DNA of 64,000 nucleotides from Glycocaulis abyssi (GTDB lineage: Bacteria > Pseudomonadota > Alphaproteobacteria > Caulobacterales > Maricaulaceae). The stretch lies in the NCBI RefSeq assembly GCF_041429775.1, contig NZ_CP163421.1, positions 682,001 to 746,000 of the forward strand, read 5' to 3'. The notes under the pieces are model-generated. The model did not search any database. It was not told the origin of the DNA and saw nothing but the letters and a program-made list of their open reading frames with translations. Position numbers and translations under genes: made by a program. Positions 52,741 through 63,272 of this stretch are shown here, in pieces; positions within the stretch are counted from its first letter, which is position 1, and every line of letters starts with the position of its first letter.

Positions 52741-54630
52741 CTAGTCGATGTCTGTGCGGCCAAGGGCCGCGTCTCGCAACTGGGTATTGATACGCACATC
52801 GTAGCTGTCGAGCAGAGCCCGCTCCAGCGCGATGACGATATCGCTCTCATAGCCCTCGATCACGGCCTGGCGTGCATCGCTATCAAGCTCGGCAGAGCCG
52901 GGCGTAATGGCCGTGACAATAGCAACCGTCCGCGTGCGCTGATCGCCTGCGCGCGCTTCAAAGGGCGTGTCCGGGCGGGCGCGGAAAGCGGCGTTGACCA
53001 GGGTTTGCGTGAACGGGCCTGCGGTCTGCCCGCGCGTCAGCGTGGTTTCCTCCACACGGGTCCCGGGAATGCTGGCGGCAATAGCATCAAGGCTTTCACC
53101 GGCTTCCGCCCGCGACAGGGCCTCTGTGACGGTGTCCTGCAGCCGGTCGTCGATCTGGCGCAGACGCCAGAAAGCTTCGGCCTGTTCGCGGACATCAGCC
53201 AGCGGTGCAAGCTCGCTGGCCCGGACGGCGTCGACGCGGAGAATGAAATATCCGCCGTCACCAAAGGGGGTGAGATCGGATTCGAAACCTTCCTGCGTGG
53301 TCCGCGCGGCCTCCAGAATGGTTTCCTCGCGGATAATGCTCATCAGCGGCGCGCCAGACGAAATTTCAAACGCGTCCGGCGTCATGTAGTCGAAGCGTTC
53401 CAGCGGAATGCCTGCGCCCTCTGCGGCCTCTTCCAGCGTGGCGCCCCGCCCGCGCTGGTCCTCGAACTCGGCCAGTGCGTCAAGCACGCGGTAGTCTGCT
53501 GCGTCGCCAGCCAGCTCGGTGCGAAGTTCGTCGGCAACGGCTTCAAACGCGGGAATTTCGGGATCGGTCGCCGCTTCAACATAGACCGCGCGCCAGCCAA
53601 GACGCCCTTGAACCGCGCGCGCTTCGCCCTGTGTCATCTCGAACGCTGCCCGGCCGATGACCTGATCGGGAACGGCAAACTGTTCCACGTCTTCAAGACG
53701 CACCGGATCGCCCAGCCCGGTTGCCGCAGCGATGCTGGACGGAGATTCGCCAGCACCCAGCCGCTCGACGATGTTTTCGGCAGTCTGCTGGTCGGGCGTC
53801 ACCCATTGCAGGAAAGTGCGCAGCGGCGCGTCGGCCAGCTCACCCGTCTCCAGGCGCATCTCGTAAAGTTCGCGCAGCTCGTCCTCGTCCACGGCGACGT
53901 CCGGCGCCACCAGTTGCGGATCAAGGCGTACCAGCGTGATGCGGCGCTGTTCGGGCAGGGTGAAGAATGCCGCGTTCTCGGCAATGAACGCTTCCAGCGT
54001 CTCGTCGTCCGGTGTTCCCACCTCGCCAGCCAGCGCAGGCGGGATCAGGAGGGCGCGGATCGTGCGCGTCTCGCCCTGATAGCGCGCGCGCATTTCACCG
54101 AAGATCGCGGGCGGTGTCGCACCGGCAAGAGCGGCATCGATAAACTGCTGGCGGCGCAGATCACCGCGCAATTGCGCCTCGAAAGCATTGGCGGTCCAGC
54201 CCTCCTGACGCAGCCATTCCTGATAGGCTGCCGGGTCAAAGCGGTTGGAGAACACGCTCTGGAAGGCCGGGGCGCCGTGGATCAGCTCAAAGACCTGCTC
54301 ATCGGTTGCCGCAATGCCCAGTTCACGGGCCTGCGCATTGATCGCGGCCTGCGCAACCAGCAGGTTCATGACATTATCGCCCAGCCCTGCCTCATCAGCT
54401 TCCTGCTGCGTCATGCGCGGATTTTCCATCTGGATACGGCGCATTTCGCGCTGCATCGTCCGGCTTACATCCTGCAGCGTCACGCGTTCGGATCCTACCG
54501 TGGCGACCGCATTGCCGGTGCCGGTGAAGATGTCGTTGATTCCGAACAGCGCAAAGGCGGCGACCACCGGAACGATGATGACCAGAACGGCAATCGGAGA
54601 GCGGGCAAGGTTTCGGATCGATGAAAGCAT
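52741..54630 (-). CDS. ppiD: PpiD-like periplasmic folding factor (SurA_N/peptidyl-prolyl isomerase family)
   Basis: A membrane-anchored periplasmic protein of 629 residues. One N-terminal helix (about 13-31, PIAVLVIIVPVVAAFALFGI) is followed by a SurA_N-like chaperone region (VTLQDVSRTMQREMRRIQ onwards). A middle section around 250-380 corresponds to the PPIC isomerase domain but is too diverged for me to see the catalytic residues. PpiD acts near SecYEG on proteins leaving the translocon. It shares a strand with trpE, 11 bases apart, and is divergent from tpiA. Position upstream of trpE is common in alphaproteobacteria. Confidence 0.85.
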   Translation of the reverse strand: MLSSIRNLARSPIAVLVIIVPVVAAFALFGINDIFTGTGNAVATVGSERVTLQDVSRTMQREMRRIQMENPRMTQQEADEAGLGDNVMNLLVAQAAINAQARELGIAATDEQVFELIHGAPAFQSVFSNRFDPAAYQEWLRQEGWTANAFEAQLRGDLRRQQFIDAALAGATPPAIFGEMRARYQGETRTIRALLIPPALAGEVGTPDDETLEAFIAENAAFFTLPEQRRITLVRLDPQLVAPDVAVDEDELRELYEMRLETGELADAPLRTFLQWVTPDQQTAENIVERLGAGESPSSIAAATGLGDPVRLEDVEQFAVPDQVIGRAAFEMTQGEARAVQGRLGWRAVYVEAATDPEIPAFEAVADELRTELAGDAADYRVLDALAEFEDQRGRGATLEEAAEGAGIPLERFDYMTPDAFEISSGAPLMSIIREETILEAARTTQEGFESDLTPFGDGGYFILRVDAVRASELAPLADVREQAEAFWRLRQIDDRLQDTVTEALSRAEAGESLDAIAASIPGTRVEETTLTRGQTAGPFTQTLVNAAFRARPDTPFEARAGDQRTRTVAIVTAITPGSAELDSDARQAVIEGYESDIVIALERALLDSYDVRINTQLRDAALGRTDID

Positions 54631-54809
54631 GGAGCGTCAATTACACCGGTGAGAGAGGCTGTGACAGGCTTGGCTGGCCAAGGCCGCGGACCCTAACCAT
54701 GGCGGGCGCTTCCGGCAAGGCTGCTGCCTGCGCGAAACCAACAGGGTTTGCTCCGCGCCGGGCGGGCTGGTATCGCTCACTCGTGCTTGCCGCAGGGGAC
54801 TGACCTATC
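54631..54809. other. Divergent spacer between ppiD and tpiA
   Basis: These 179 bases must hold the promoters of both flanking genes. I found no hexamer pair with good spacing, no SOS-type box and no strong hairpin. No small gene is evident. Confidence 0.4.
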
Positions 54810-55544
54810 ATGACAATTCGCCGCCCGTTGATCGCAGGCAACTGGAAAATGAATGGCCGCCTGGCCGATACGGCCTGGGTGGAGCGTTTTCAGGACGCCC
54901 TTGTGGCCAGTGAGGTGGACATTCTGGTCTGCCCGCCTGCCACCTTGCTGCATGCGTTTGGGGAGCTGCTCGCCAGCCGGGCCATTGCGCTGGGCGCGCA
55001 GGATTGTTCGCCTGAGCCCGACGGTGCCTATACGGGCGATATCTCCGCAGGAATGCTAAAAGATATTGGTTGCAGCTACGTCATTGTCGGCCATTCCGAA
55101 CGCCGTAGCGGTCACGGCGAGAGCGATGCTCTGATACGCAGCAAGGCCGAGGCTGCGCTGCGCGAAGGGCTGACGCCGATTATCTGCATCGGTGAAAACC
55201 TCGACGAGCGCGAGGTGGGTCGGGCGATTGAAACGGTTCTGGCGCAGCTGGCGGGCAGCCTGCCTGAAGCCAGTGCAGAAAAAATCGTCATCGCCTATGA
55301 GCCTGTCTGGGCTATTGGCACCGGACGAAGCGCCGGACCGGACGAGGCGCAGGAAATGCATGCGGCAATCCGCGCGGCATGGCCCGGAGCGGACGCACAG
55401 GCGTTGCGCATCCTTTATGGCGGGTCGGTGAAACCGGACAATGCCGGTGAGTTGCTGGCCTGCCCGGATGTTGATGGTGCGCTGGTCGGCGGGGCTAGCC
55501 TTGATCCGCGAGTTTTTGCACGCCTTGTTAACCTATCTTCGTAA
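54810..55544 (+). CDS. tpiA: Triose-phosphate isomerase
   Basis: Interconverts dihydroxyacetone phosphate and glyceraldehyde 3-phosphate. Catalytic residues are K13 (AGNWKMNG), H95 (VGHSERR) and E164 (AYEPVWAIGTG). The phosphate loop LYGGSVKPDNAGEL is present near the C-terminus. It has 244 residues, slightly short but complete. eno, further right in the window, acts in the same pathway but is not in the same operon. Confidence 0.97.
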   Translation: MTIRRPLIAGNWKMNGRLADTAWVERFQDALVASEVDILVCPPATLLHAFGELLASRAIALGAQDCSPEPDGAYTGDISAGMLKDIGCSYVIVGHSERRSGHGESDALIRSKAEAALREGLTPIICIGENLDEREVGRAIETVLAQLAGSLPEASAEKIVIAYEPVWAIGTGRSAGPDEAQEMHAAIRAAWPGADAQALRILYGGSVKPDNAGELLACPDVDGALVGGASLDPRVFARLVNLSS

Positions 55545-55615
55545 GGCGATTTTCAGACTTCACTGGCATCGTGCCATCAAGCGGGGGAGGCAACAGACCT
55601 CCTGTGATGGGTGGT

Positions 55616-56611
55616 ATGATGAGGAATATCGATTATCGGCGCGCCTCAGTGCTGCTGTTCGACCCGGTAGGGGTCAATCTGCGTAATACGCGCTATGCGC
55701 TGCACGAGATCGGCTTCCGGGAGATCAGCTGCCTGAGCTCGATCAACGAGTTCAAGCGGCGCCTGGAAGACACATCCCCGGATCTGATCATTGCCGAACT
55801 CGTCAATAACGAGAACGAGCTTCTGCGCGCGGTGCGTGCCGTGCGCGCAGGCGAGCTCGGCCGCAATCCGTTTGTTGTCTTCGCGTTCACCAGCTGGGTG
55901 CGCGACGGGGTTGTGATGAAGCAGGCCATCGATTCTGGCGTTGATGACGTCATCATCCGGCCGTTCTCCACCGCCTTTGCCGAAGAGCGCATCCGCACGC
56001 TGGTCAAGGCACGCAAGCCCTTCGTTGTCACGAGTGATTATATCGGGCCGGACCGCCGCAAGGACCTCGACCGGGGTATCGGTGCGGGCAACCGGGTGGA
56101 CGCGCCCAATACGCTGCAGGTGGTCACCGAAGGTGATGAGGGCGCGATTGACGAGGCCAATCGCTGGATTGCCGAAGCGCGCCGCACGGTGGAGGCCGAA
56201 CGCATTCGCCGCCTGTGCATGCGCCTGACCGTCGGTGTTGAGGTCGGCCTGCGCGAGCTGGGCTCCGGAAACGTGGCAGTGCTCGACCTTGAGGATATGG
56301 CGCGCACGGCCAAGGAATTGCGGCTGCGTCTGGCGCGCCAGAGCGCAGGCGAGGCGTCCCGGATTGCGTTCGCGCTTTATCAGGTCTGCGAAGAAATGAT
56401 GGGCGAGGGCGGGTTCACGATGGCCAATCTGAACCTGATAAAGGAGCTGGCAATGGGCGTGCTGACGGCCTTTGCGGGCGGGGCCTCTGTTGAATCCTCG
56501 GTCAAGGAAATCGAGATGACGGTTGAGGCCCTTCGCCGGCGGCTTGCGCCTGTGCGGCAGTTGGAGAGTGGCAAATCCAAAGAGGCTGAGCTACAACGCG
56601 CGGCAAGTTGA
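55616..56611 (+). CDS. Degenerate response-regulator receiver protein
   Basis: The N-terminal 130 residues have the receiver-domain pattern: VLLFDPVGVNLRNTRYALHE, PDLIIAELVNNE, FVVFAFTSW and GVDDVIIRPFS. The acidic pocket has D16, but the phosphoacceptor position holds E61, and the switch Lys is R115; T92/S93 are kept. The C-terminal 190 residues are mainly helical and carry no DNA-binding or enzymatic motif I recognise. So this is a pseudo-receiver, perhaps locked in an active-like state, with an unknown output. The start could be 55571, 55607, 55616 or 55619; 55616 begins the conserved part. It lies between tpiA and secG on the same strand. Confidence 0.7.
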   Translation: MMRNIDYRRASVLLFDPVGVNLRNTRYALHEIGFREISCLSSINEFKRRLEDTSPDLIIAELVNNENELLRAVRAVRAGELGRNPFVVFAFTSWVRDGVVMKQAIDSGVDDVIIRPFSTAFAEERIRTLVKARKPFVVTSDYIGPDRRKDLDRGIGAGNRVDAPNTLQVVTEGDEGAIDEANRWIAEARRTVEAERIRRLCMRLTVGVEVGLRELGSGNVAVLDLEDMARTAKELRLRLARQSAGEASRIAFALYQVCEEMMGEGGFTMANLNLIKELAMGVLTAFAGGASVESSVKEIEMTVEALRRRLAPVRQLESGKSKEAELQRAAS

Positions 56612-56627
56612 TCCTCCGCCGGGCCTT

Positions 56628-56648
56628 CGCCTTGCGGAAAACAAGGCG
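56628..56648. terminator. Hairpin between the receiver gene and secG
   Basis: CGCCTTG (56628-56634) and CAAGGCG (56642-56648) form a seven-base stem around a seven-base loop, followed by TTTC. It ends 12 bases before secG, so it could reduce read-through or shield the secG ribosome binding site. The T-run is too short for a confident terminator. Confidence 0.35.
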
Positions 56649-56660
56649 TTTCAAGGCTCC

Positions 56661-57092
56661 ATGACCACTATTCTGCTTATCATTCAGATTCTTGTGGCGA
56701 TTGCGCTGGTCGCGGTCGTGCTGATGCAGCGTTCCGAGGGCGGTGCCCTGGGTATTGGCGGCGGCGGACCGGGCGGCATGATGTCGGGCCGGGGCGCAGC
56801 CAATCTGCTGACCCGGACCACCATGATCCTGGGCGTCGTGTTCATGGCCAACTCGATTGCCCTTGCAGCGCTGTCGAGAATGGATGTTTCCGGGCAATCG
56901 GTCATCGACCGTGTCGGCACGCAGGACGAGCGCGGACCGCTGCCCTTCAGCTTTGATGATGACGGCGAGCCAATACCGGCAGACGAGGCACCCGCCGCTG
57001 AAACCGCTGATCAGCCCGCAGACGTGCCTGCGCCGTTCGAGGGCGATACCGGCGACACACCTGCGGGCGCTGACGAAGAGCCGGGCCGCTAG
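56661..57092 (+). CDS. secG: Preprotein translocase subunit SecG
   Basis: Small partner of SecY and SecE in the Sec channel. It has two hydrophobic helices (about 3-22 and 52-72) joined by the Gly-rich loop QRSEGGALGIGGGGPGGMM, the SecG signature. The acidic, Ala/Pro/Asp-rich C-terminal tail of about 60 residues is typical of alphaproteobacteria and brings it to 143 residues. The ATG at 56661 is the only start that gives a proper first helix. Confidence 0.94.
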   Translation: MTTILLIIQILVAIALVAVVLMQRSEGGALGIGGGGPGGMMSGRGAANLLTRTTMILGVVFMANSIALAALSRMDVSGQSVIDRVGTQDERGPLPFSFDDDGEPIPADEAPAAETADQPADVPAPFEGDTGDTPAGADEEPGR

Positions 57093-57099
57093 GGCGGAT

Positions 57100-57534
57100 A
57101 TGGAAGGGCTTCTTGCAAACGCCGAGGCCCGGTCGATCCTGCTGCCTGCTGCGGCTCATCTCGCGCTGGTCGCCTTTCTGTACACGTGGCTTACCGCGGA
57201 GCGCCTGCTGGCCGTCAGGGCGCGCAAGCGCACCTATGCTGATTTGCAATTTGCAGGCGCAGATGTGGAGCGCGGCGCCCGTGTTGCCGCCAACCTGCGC
57301 AACCAGTTTGAAGCGCCCGTACTGTTCTACCCGCTAGTGCTGGTGCTGTGGGCCACGCAGTCCGTCACATTCGCCGCTGTTTGCCTTGCCTGGCTGTTCG
57401 TCGCCGGACGGGTGCTGCACACAGGCGTTCAGACGCTTACCGGCAATGTGCCGCTGCGCGGAGCAGTTTTCACGATCAATTTTCTCGCACTTGCCGGATT
57501 ATGGCTGCTGTTCCTGTTGCGGCAGCTGAGCTGA
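57100..57534 (+). CDS. MAPEG family membrane protein
   Basis: A 144-residue protein with four hydrophobic segments (about 13-34, 68-88, 90-106 and 121-140). The pattern GARVAANLRNQFEAPVLFYP (Arg and Asn-Glu after helix one) and AWLFVAGRVLHTGVQ is that of the MAPEG family, whose known members are glutathione transferases and related enzymes. The substrate is unknown. It follows secG by seven bases and precedes pyrG. Confidence 0.8.
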   Translation: MEGLLANAEARSILLPAAAHLALVAFLYTWLTAERLLAVRARKRTYADLQFAGADVERGARVAANLRNQFEAPVLFYPLVLVLWATQSVTFAAVCLAWLFVAGRVLHTGVQTLTGNVPLRGAVFTINFLALAGLWLLFLLRQLS

Positions 57535-57571
57535 CGCGCTGCGCTTTTTTCGGTTTTATCACATGCGGTGA

Positions 57572-59248
<1,677 letters not shown>

Positions 59249-59527
59249 GGGGATCATAGAACCGCAGTCCGCGCCAGAGGTCCTACCGACTCATCTCAAC
59301 AGTAAGTTCCGAGCCTTGATGTCGTCTGGCCTGCGGGCGGGACTGCTTGAGGGGATACTAGCGCAAAACGCGATGCGAATCACCTGTAACCCGATCACAC
59401 TCGCATACACGGCGCACCAGAGCGGTTGCCTTGGTCTTTGCAAACAGGTATAGCCCGCCGCTCACTGCTTCGCGTGCAATCGCGAGGCCAGACAGATTTT
59501 TGAAAACGACAAGTTCAGGAGAGACCC
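59249..59527. other. pyrG-rpmF spacer
   Basis: The spacer of 279 bases shows no convincing gene; a short open frame starting near 59319 lacks a ribosome binding site. A candidate promoter for rpmF lies in its right part, and AGGAGAG precedes the rpmF start. I saw no strong terminator behind pyrG. Confidence 0.45.
59426..59454 (+). promoter_or_regulatory. Candidate rpmF promoter
   Basis: TTGCCT (59426-59431), a 17-base spacer and TATAGC (59449-59454) lie about 70 bases before the rpmF start. Spacing is right and four to five positions of each hexamer match consensus. Not tested. Confidence 0.5.
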
Positions 59528-59710
59528 ATGGCGGTCCCTAAGCGCAAAACCTCCCCGTCCAAGCGTGGCATGCGCCGCGGCCACGACGCGATCGGCACCA
59601 CGGCCTATGTCGAGGACAAGGACACCGGCGAGCTGCGCCGTCCGCACCATGTCGACCTGAAGACCGGCATGTATCGCGGCAAGCAGATTCTCACGCCGAA
59701 AGAAGACTAG
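59528..59710 (+). CDS. rpmF: 50S ribosomal protein L32
   Basis: A 60-residue basic protein with the L32 start [20 protein letters not shown] and a C-terminal [18 protein letters not shown]. The Cys residues that bind zinc in some L32 versions are absent, so this is the zinc-independent form common in alphaproteobacteria. AGGAGAGACC directly upstream supports the ATG. It stands alone, with its own promoter and terminator, rather than next to plsX. Confidence 0.97.
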   Translation: MAVPKRKTSPSKRGMRRGHDAIGTTAYVEDKDTGELRRPHHVDLKTGMYRGKQILTPKED

Positions 59711-59750
59711 CCCTTTCGCGCTGCGGCGCGGGCAAGTCTGACAGCTTATC

Positions 59751-59784
59751 AAAAGCCCTGCGCGATTCCCCGCGCGGGGCTTTT
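59751..59784. terminator. Terminator hairpin after rpmF
   Basis: AAAAGCCC (59751-59758) pairs with GGGCTTTT (59777-59784), extended by TGCGCG with CGCGCG around the loop ATTCCC, a stem of about 14 bp. The A/T base pairs at its foot give a T-run on the plus strand, as in a Rho-independent terminator, and the reverse strand has the same layout. It separates rpmF from eno. Confidence 0.8.
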
Positions 59785-59859
59785 GTCTTGACCGGCCCTC
59801 GGCTATCAAGCGCGCCAGAAACCCTTTTCGGCGCGGGTGAACCCTCTCCGCGCCTTTAA

Positions 59860-61155
<1,296 letters not shown>

Positions 61156-61262
61156 GCATTCGAATCACCCTGATTAACGATTCGCCTAACGTTTCCTTTA
61201 CGCTATCGCGATAGTCTCCGGCCGTTCGATCCGCAAAAGGCGGACGGTGGATGGAGGCGGGT

Positions 61263-61577
61263 ATGAATGCGCTAAAGCGCTTCATCCTGATAGGCGTTAT
61301 GGTGGGCGTGCTGGGCTATGTCGCCCATCACGCCTTCTATTCTGACCGCGGCTTCGTGCAGCAGGCGGTCGTTTCGGCGCGCATTGCCCAGGCCGAAGCG
61401 GAACTCGCTGATGCGCGCGCCGAGCGTATGCGGCTGGAAGACCGGGTGGCCCGGCTTTCCCCCAGCTCCGGCGAACTTGATCTCGATTATGTCGAGGAGA
61501 GGGCGAGGGACGTGCTCAACTTCGCCCATCCGCACGAGATCATTGTGCGCCTGGAGCCACAACCCATCGCATACTGA
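61263..61577 (+). CDS. ftsB: Septum formation initiator FtsB/DivIC
   Basis: Bitopic division protein that links FtsQ, FtsL and the peptidoglycan synthase. The layout is classic: a short cytoplasmic start, one transmembrane helix at about 6-23 (FILIGVMVGVLGYVAHHAF), a coiled coil at about 38-65 (AQAEAELADARAERMRLEDR), and a short conserved end (DYVEERARDVLNFAHPHEII). It has 104 residues from the ATG at 61263, which follows GGAGGCGGG. The place after eno is the same in many proteobacteria. Confidence 0.92.
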   Translation: MNALKRFILIGVMVGVLGYVAHHAFYSDRGFVQQAVVSARIAQAEAELADARAERMRLEDRVARLSPSSGELDLDYVEERARDVLNFAHPHEIIVRLEPQPIAY

Positions 61578-61684
61578 ATATTGCTGCGTCGCAGCACGAT
61601 TATTCGCATGCGCGAAACTACCGTTTCAGGCTTTACCCGGCAGGCGTCTGTCTGATACTCCCGCGTCAGTTCTTGACAAGGGAG

Positions 61685-61701
61685 CGCGATATTATTTCGC
61701 G
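61685..61701. promoter_or_regulatory. Inverted repeat before pdhA
   Basis: CGCGA (61685-61689) and TCGCG (61697-61701) form a perfect inverted repeat with a seven-base AT-only centre, TATTATT. It ends eight bases before the pdhA start and lies just after a TTGACA at 61673-61678. It could be an operator or an RNA hairpin that affects translation initiation. Confidence 0.4.
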
Positions 61702-61709
61702 TGTGAAGT

Positions 61710-62732
61710 ATGGCTGCTCGCCGATCTGCCTCCTCCAAATCTCCGTCCCGCGCCAAGAAGGCCGCAGGGCCCGGCGCAGACGAATATATCGGCTGGTATC
61801 GCGACATGCTGCTGATCCGCCGCTTCGAGGAGAAGGCGGGCCAGCTTTACGGCATGGGTCTGATTGCCGGTTTCTGCCATCTCTATATTGGCCAGGAAGC
61901 GGTCGTGGTCGGCGTGCAGAGCGCGTTGCGCGAGGGCGATCAGGTCATCACCGGCTACCGCGATCACGGTCACATGCTGGCAGCCGGCATGACGGCCAAT
62001 GGCGTGATGGCGGAGCTGACGGGCCGGGAAGGGGGCTATTCGCGCGGCAAGGGCGGCTCCATGCACATGTTCAGCCGCGAGAAGCAGTTCTTTGGCGGGC
62101 ACGGCATTGTGGGTGCGCAGGTCTCGCTGGGAACGGGCCTCGCCTTCGCCAATGCCTATCGCGAGGACGGAAAGGTGTGCGCCACCTATTTCGGTGACGG
62201 CGCCGCCAATCAGGGCCAGGTCTATGAGAGCTTCAACATGGCCAAGATCTGGAACCTGCCGGTGGTCTATGTCATCGAGAACAACCAGTACGCCATGGGC
62301 ACAAGCGTAAAACGCTCCTCGTCCGAAACCCATCTGTTCAAGCGCGGCGTCTCGTTCAATATCCCCGGCGAGGAAGTCGACGGGATGGACGTGAACGCCG
62401 TCTATGAAGCCGCGAAAAAGGCCGTGGAGCACGCCCGCTCGGGCAAGGGACCGTACATTCTGGAGATGAAGACCTACCGCTATCGCGGCCACTCCATGTC
62501 CGATCCGGCCAAATACCGCACGCGTGACGAGGTCAACGAGTATCGCGAGCACAAGGACCCGATTGATCTCGCCCGCAAGCGCATCCTGGATGGCAAGTTT
62601 GCCACCGAGGACCAGCTCAAAGAGATGGAAAAAGAGATCAGGAAGATCGTCCAGGAATTGGCCGAGTTCGCCCAGTCGAGCCCCGAGCCCGATCCGTCCG
62701 AGCTCTACACCGACGTGCTGGTGGAGGGCTGA
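61710..62732 (+). CDS. pdhA: Pyruvate dehydrogenase E1 component subunit alpha
   Basis: Thiamine-diphosphate-binding half of the alpha2beta2 pyruvate dehydrogenase. The TPP motif runs from YFGDGAANQGQVYES to VYVIENNQYAMGT (GDG...NN). A Lys/Ala-rich start is followed by YRDMLLIRRFEEKAGQLYG, and the phosphorylation-loop-like YRYRGHSMSDPAKYRTRDEV is present. It has 340 residues. The ribosome binding site is weak (GTGTGAAGT). The partner pdhB comes only after an intervening gene. Confidence 0.97.
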   Translation: MAARRSASSKSPSRAKKAAGPGADEYIGWYRDMLLIRRFEEKAGQLYGMGLIAGFCHLYIGQEAVVVGVQSALREGDQVITGYRDHGHMLAAGMTANGVMAELTGREGGYSRGKGGSMHMFSREKQFFGGHGIVGAQVSLGTGLAFANAYREDGKVCATYFGDGAANQGQVYESFNMAKIWNLPVVYVIENNQYAMGTSVKRSSSETHLFKRGVSFNIPGEEVDGMDVNAVYEAAKKAVEHARSGKGPYILEMKTYRYRGHSMSDPAKYRTRDEVNEYREHKDPIDLARKRILDGKFATEDQLKEMEKEIRKIVQELAEFAQSSPEPDPSELYTDVLVEG

Positions 62733-62733
62733 T

Positions 62734-63270
62734 ATGCTTTCGGGAATTTTCTCTATGGTGTTGGCTGCCGCGCTGCTTGTGCAGACCGAACCCTCTTGTA
62801 TTCCTGAGGACTATGACGGCGCGCTGGATTGCCTCGATGAGTTGTTGACTGCGGAATCGAAGTCTCAGCTTGACGGGATGGCATATAACGAACTCCTCGG
62901 ACGTACGCACTTCGGCTTGGGGATGTGGATCAGGAACAACTGGATTTATCCCGATACCCCTCTAGCACAGGAACTGCGCGACACGGGTTTTCAACACGCC
63001 GATGATATGTCCGGGGTGGTCGTGGAGGGCTATTGGGCGCGCCGCCAAGGATGCGAATTATCGATAGAAAACTGGGTCGCGTTCTATGACGCCTACTGGC
63101 AGTCGCAAGAACAACTGATTGAAAGCGAGCCCGATCCGGAAACTGGCATCGTCGAGATACAGGTCCCACCGGGAGGACTGCGCGGAATCCCTGAGCGACC
63201 ACGCCCGGAATGCGACTTTCCACTCGATCAGACGCCGCCGGCGCGCGGCTCCCATGCGGAGCATAATTGA
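62734..63270 (+). CDS. Putative exported DUF6794-like protein between pdhA and pdhB
   Basis: A 178-residue protein with a hydrophobic N-terminal segment ([17 protein letters not shown]) that looks like a signal peptide. The middle region [20 protein letters not shown] and [20 protein letters not shown] resembles what I remember of DUF6794, a domain of unknown function; this is a recollection, not a search. Three Cys in the mature part could form disulfides. It has lower GC than its neighbours (about 54 % over four sampled 60-base rows). It starts one base after the pdhA stop and ends two bases before pdhB, so it is expressed with the E1 genes. Function unknown. Confidence 0.75.
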   Translation: MLSGIFSMVLAAALLVQTEPSCIPEDYDGALDCLDELLTAESKSQLDGMAYNELLGRTHFGLGMWIRNNWIYPDTPLAQELRDTGFQHADDMSGVVVEGYWARRQGCELSIENWVAFYDAYWQSQEQLIESEPDPETGIVEIQVPPGGLRGIPERPRPECDFPLDQTPPARGSHAEHN

Positions 63271-63272
63271 CC

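Noticed and set aside
59788-59809. TTGACC and TATCAA as the eno promoter
   Set aside because: The spacer is only ten bases.
61174-61190. CtrA-like site TTAAC...TAAC before ftsB
   Set aside because: The consensus is TTAA-N7-TTAA; here the second half is CCTA at that spacing, or CTAA one base too far. One mismatch plus wrong spacing is not enough.
61673-61698. TTGACA with TATTAT or TATTTC as a pdhA promoter
   Set aside because: The -35 is perfect but the spacers would be 11 and 14 bases. At 17 bases the sequence is TTCGCG. The inverted repeat in the same place is kept as a possible operator.
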